Source of the DNA: Clostridia bacterium
Lineage (GTDB): Bacteria; Bacillota_A; Clostridia; Oscillospirales; CAG-272
Length of the DNA: 5,008 nt
Assembly (NCBI GenBank): GCA_017408625.1
Contig: JAFQUG010000383.1
Coordinates: 1-5,008 of the forward strand
Direction of reading: 5' to 3'
The position numbers and the translations under genes are program-made. Numbering within the stretch: position 1 is the stretch's first letter; each line of letters begins with the position of its first letter. Under the pieces are notes generated by a model. That model saw only the letters and a program-made list of their open reading frames with translations. It did not search any database and had not been told where the DNA came from. Positions 4,999-5,008 of the stretch are shown in pieces.

Positions 4999-5008
4999 GC
5001 CCTCTCCG
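4999..5008. repeat. Inverted copy of the 4936-4945 repeat word at the window edge
   Basis: GCCCTCTCCG at the extreme right end is the exact reverse complement of CGGAGAGGGC at 4936-4945. It may be the first arm of another palindromic repeat continuing past the window. Ten bases of this composition are weak evidence alone. Confidence 0.35.

Overview
The window looks like chromosomal DNA from an anaerobic, Gram-positive member of the Clostridia with moderate GC content. Three things point there. The gene order miaB – ylbF-type regulator – mutS is typical of Firmicutes. The promoters are near-consensus sigma-A type and the ribosome binding sites are strong GGAGG/AGAGG types. The intergenic DNA is full of short interspersed palindromic repeats of the kind common in gut Clostridia. 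The species cannot be read from the sequence.

Layout. Positions 1-3398 hold four genes on the minus strand, transcribed from right to left: a PRK06851-like P-loop ATPase (3398-2322), miaB (2253-856), a YlbF/YmcA-family gene (708-316) and the 5' end of mutS (from 283, running off the left edge). miaB has a consensus promoter whose -35 box contains the stop codon of the ATPase gene. No terminator is visible between any of these genes, so read-through from the ATPase gene into miaB is likely. miaB, ylbF and mutS look like one transcription unit: a tRNA-modifying enzyme, a small protein of the family that forms the Fe-S complex acting with RNase Y, and the mismatch sensor of DNA repair. The genes share an operon, not an obvious pathway.

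Positions 3399-4175 form a 777-base divergent intergenic region. Apart from two promoters at its edges it appears to be repeat material: a hairpin cluster (3517-3571), then a block of about 443 bases bounded by perfect 13-base inverted repeats (3597-3609 and 4027-4039). This block contains an 85-base structured repeat (3931-4015). A second copy of the 85-base repeat, inverted, sits inside the operon between miaB and ylbF (755-839). The two copies are 73/85 identical with no indel, and some of their differences are compensatory in paired arms. This is the most unusual thing in the window.

Positions 4109-4817 form a self-contained plus-strand unit: an extended -10 promoter, a strong RBS, a 183-residue four-helix membrane protein of unknown function, and a strong intrinsic terminator. 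The remaining bases (4818-5008) hold no gene, only a second terminator-like hairpin and the start of what looks like another repeat at the window edge.

I see no CRISPR array, tRNA, rRNA, transposase or defence system. The candidate for something undescribed is the repeat family, not a new gene system.
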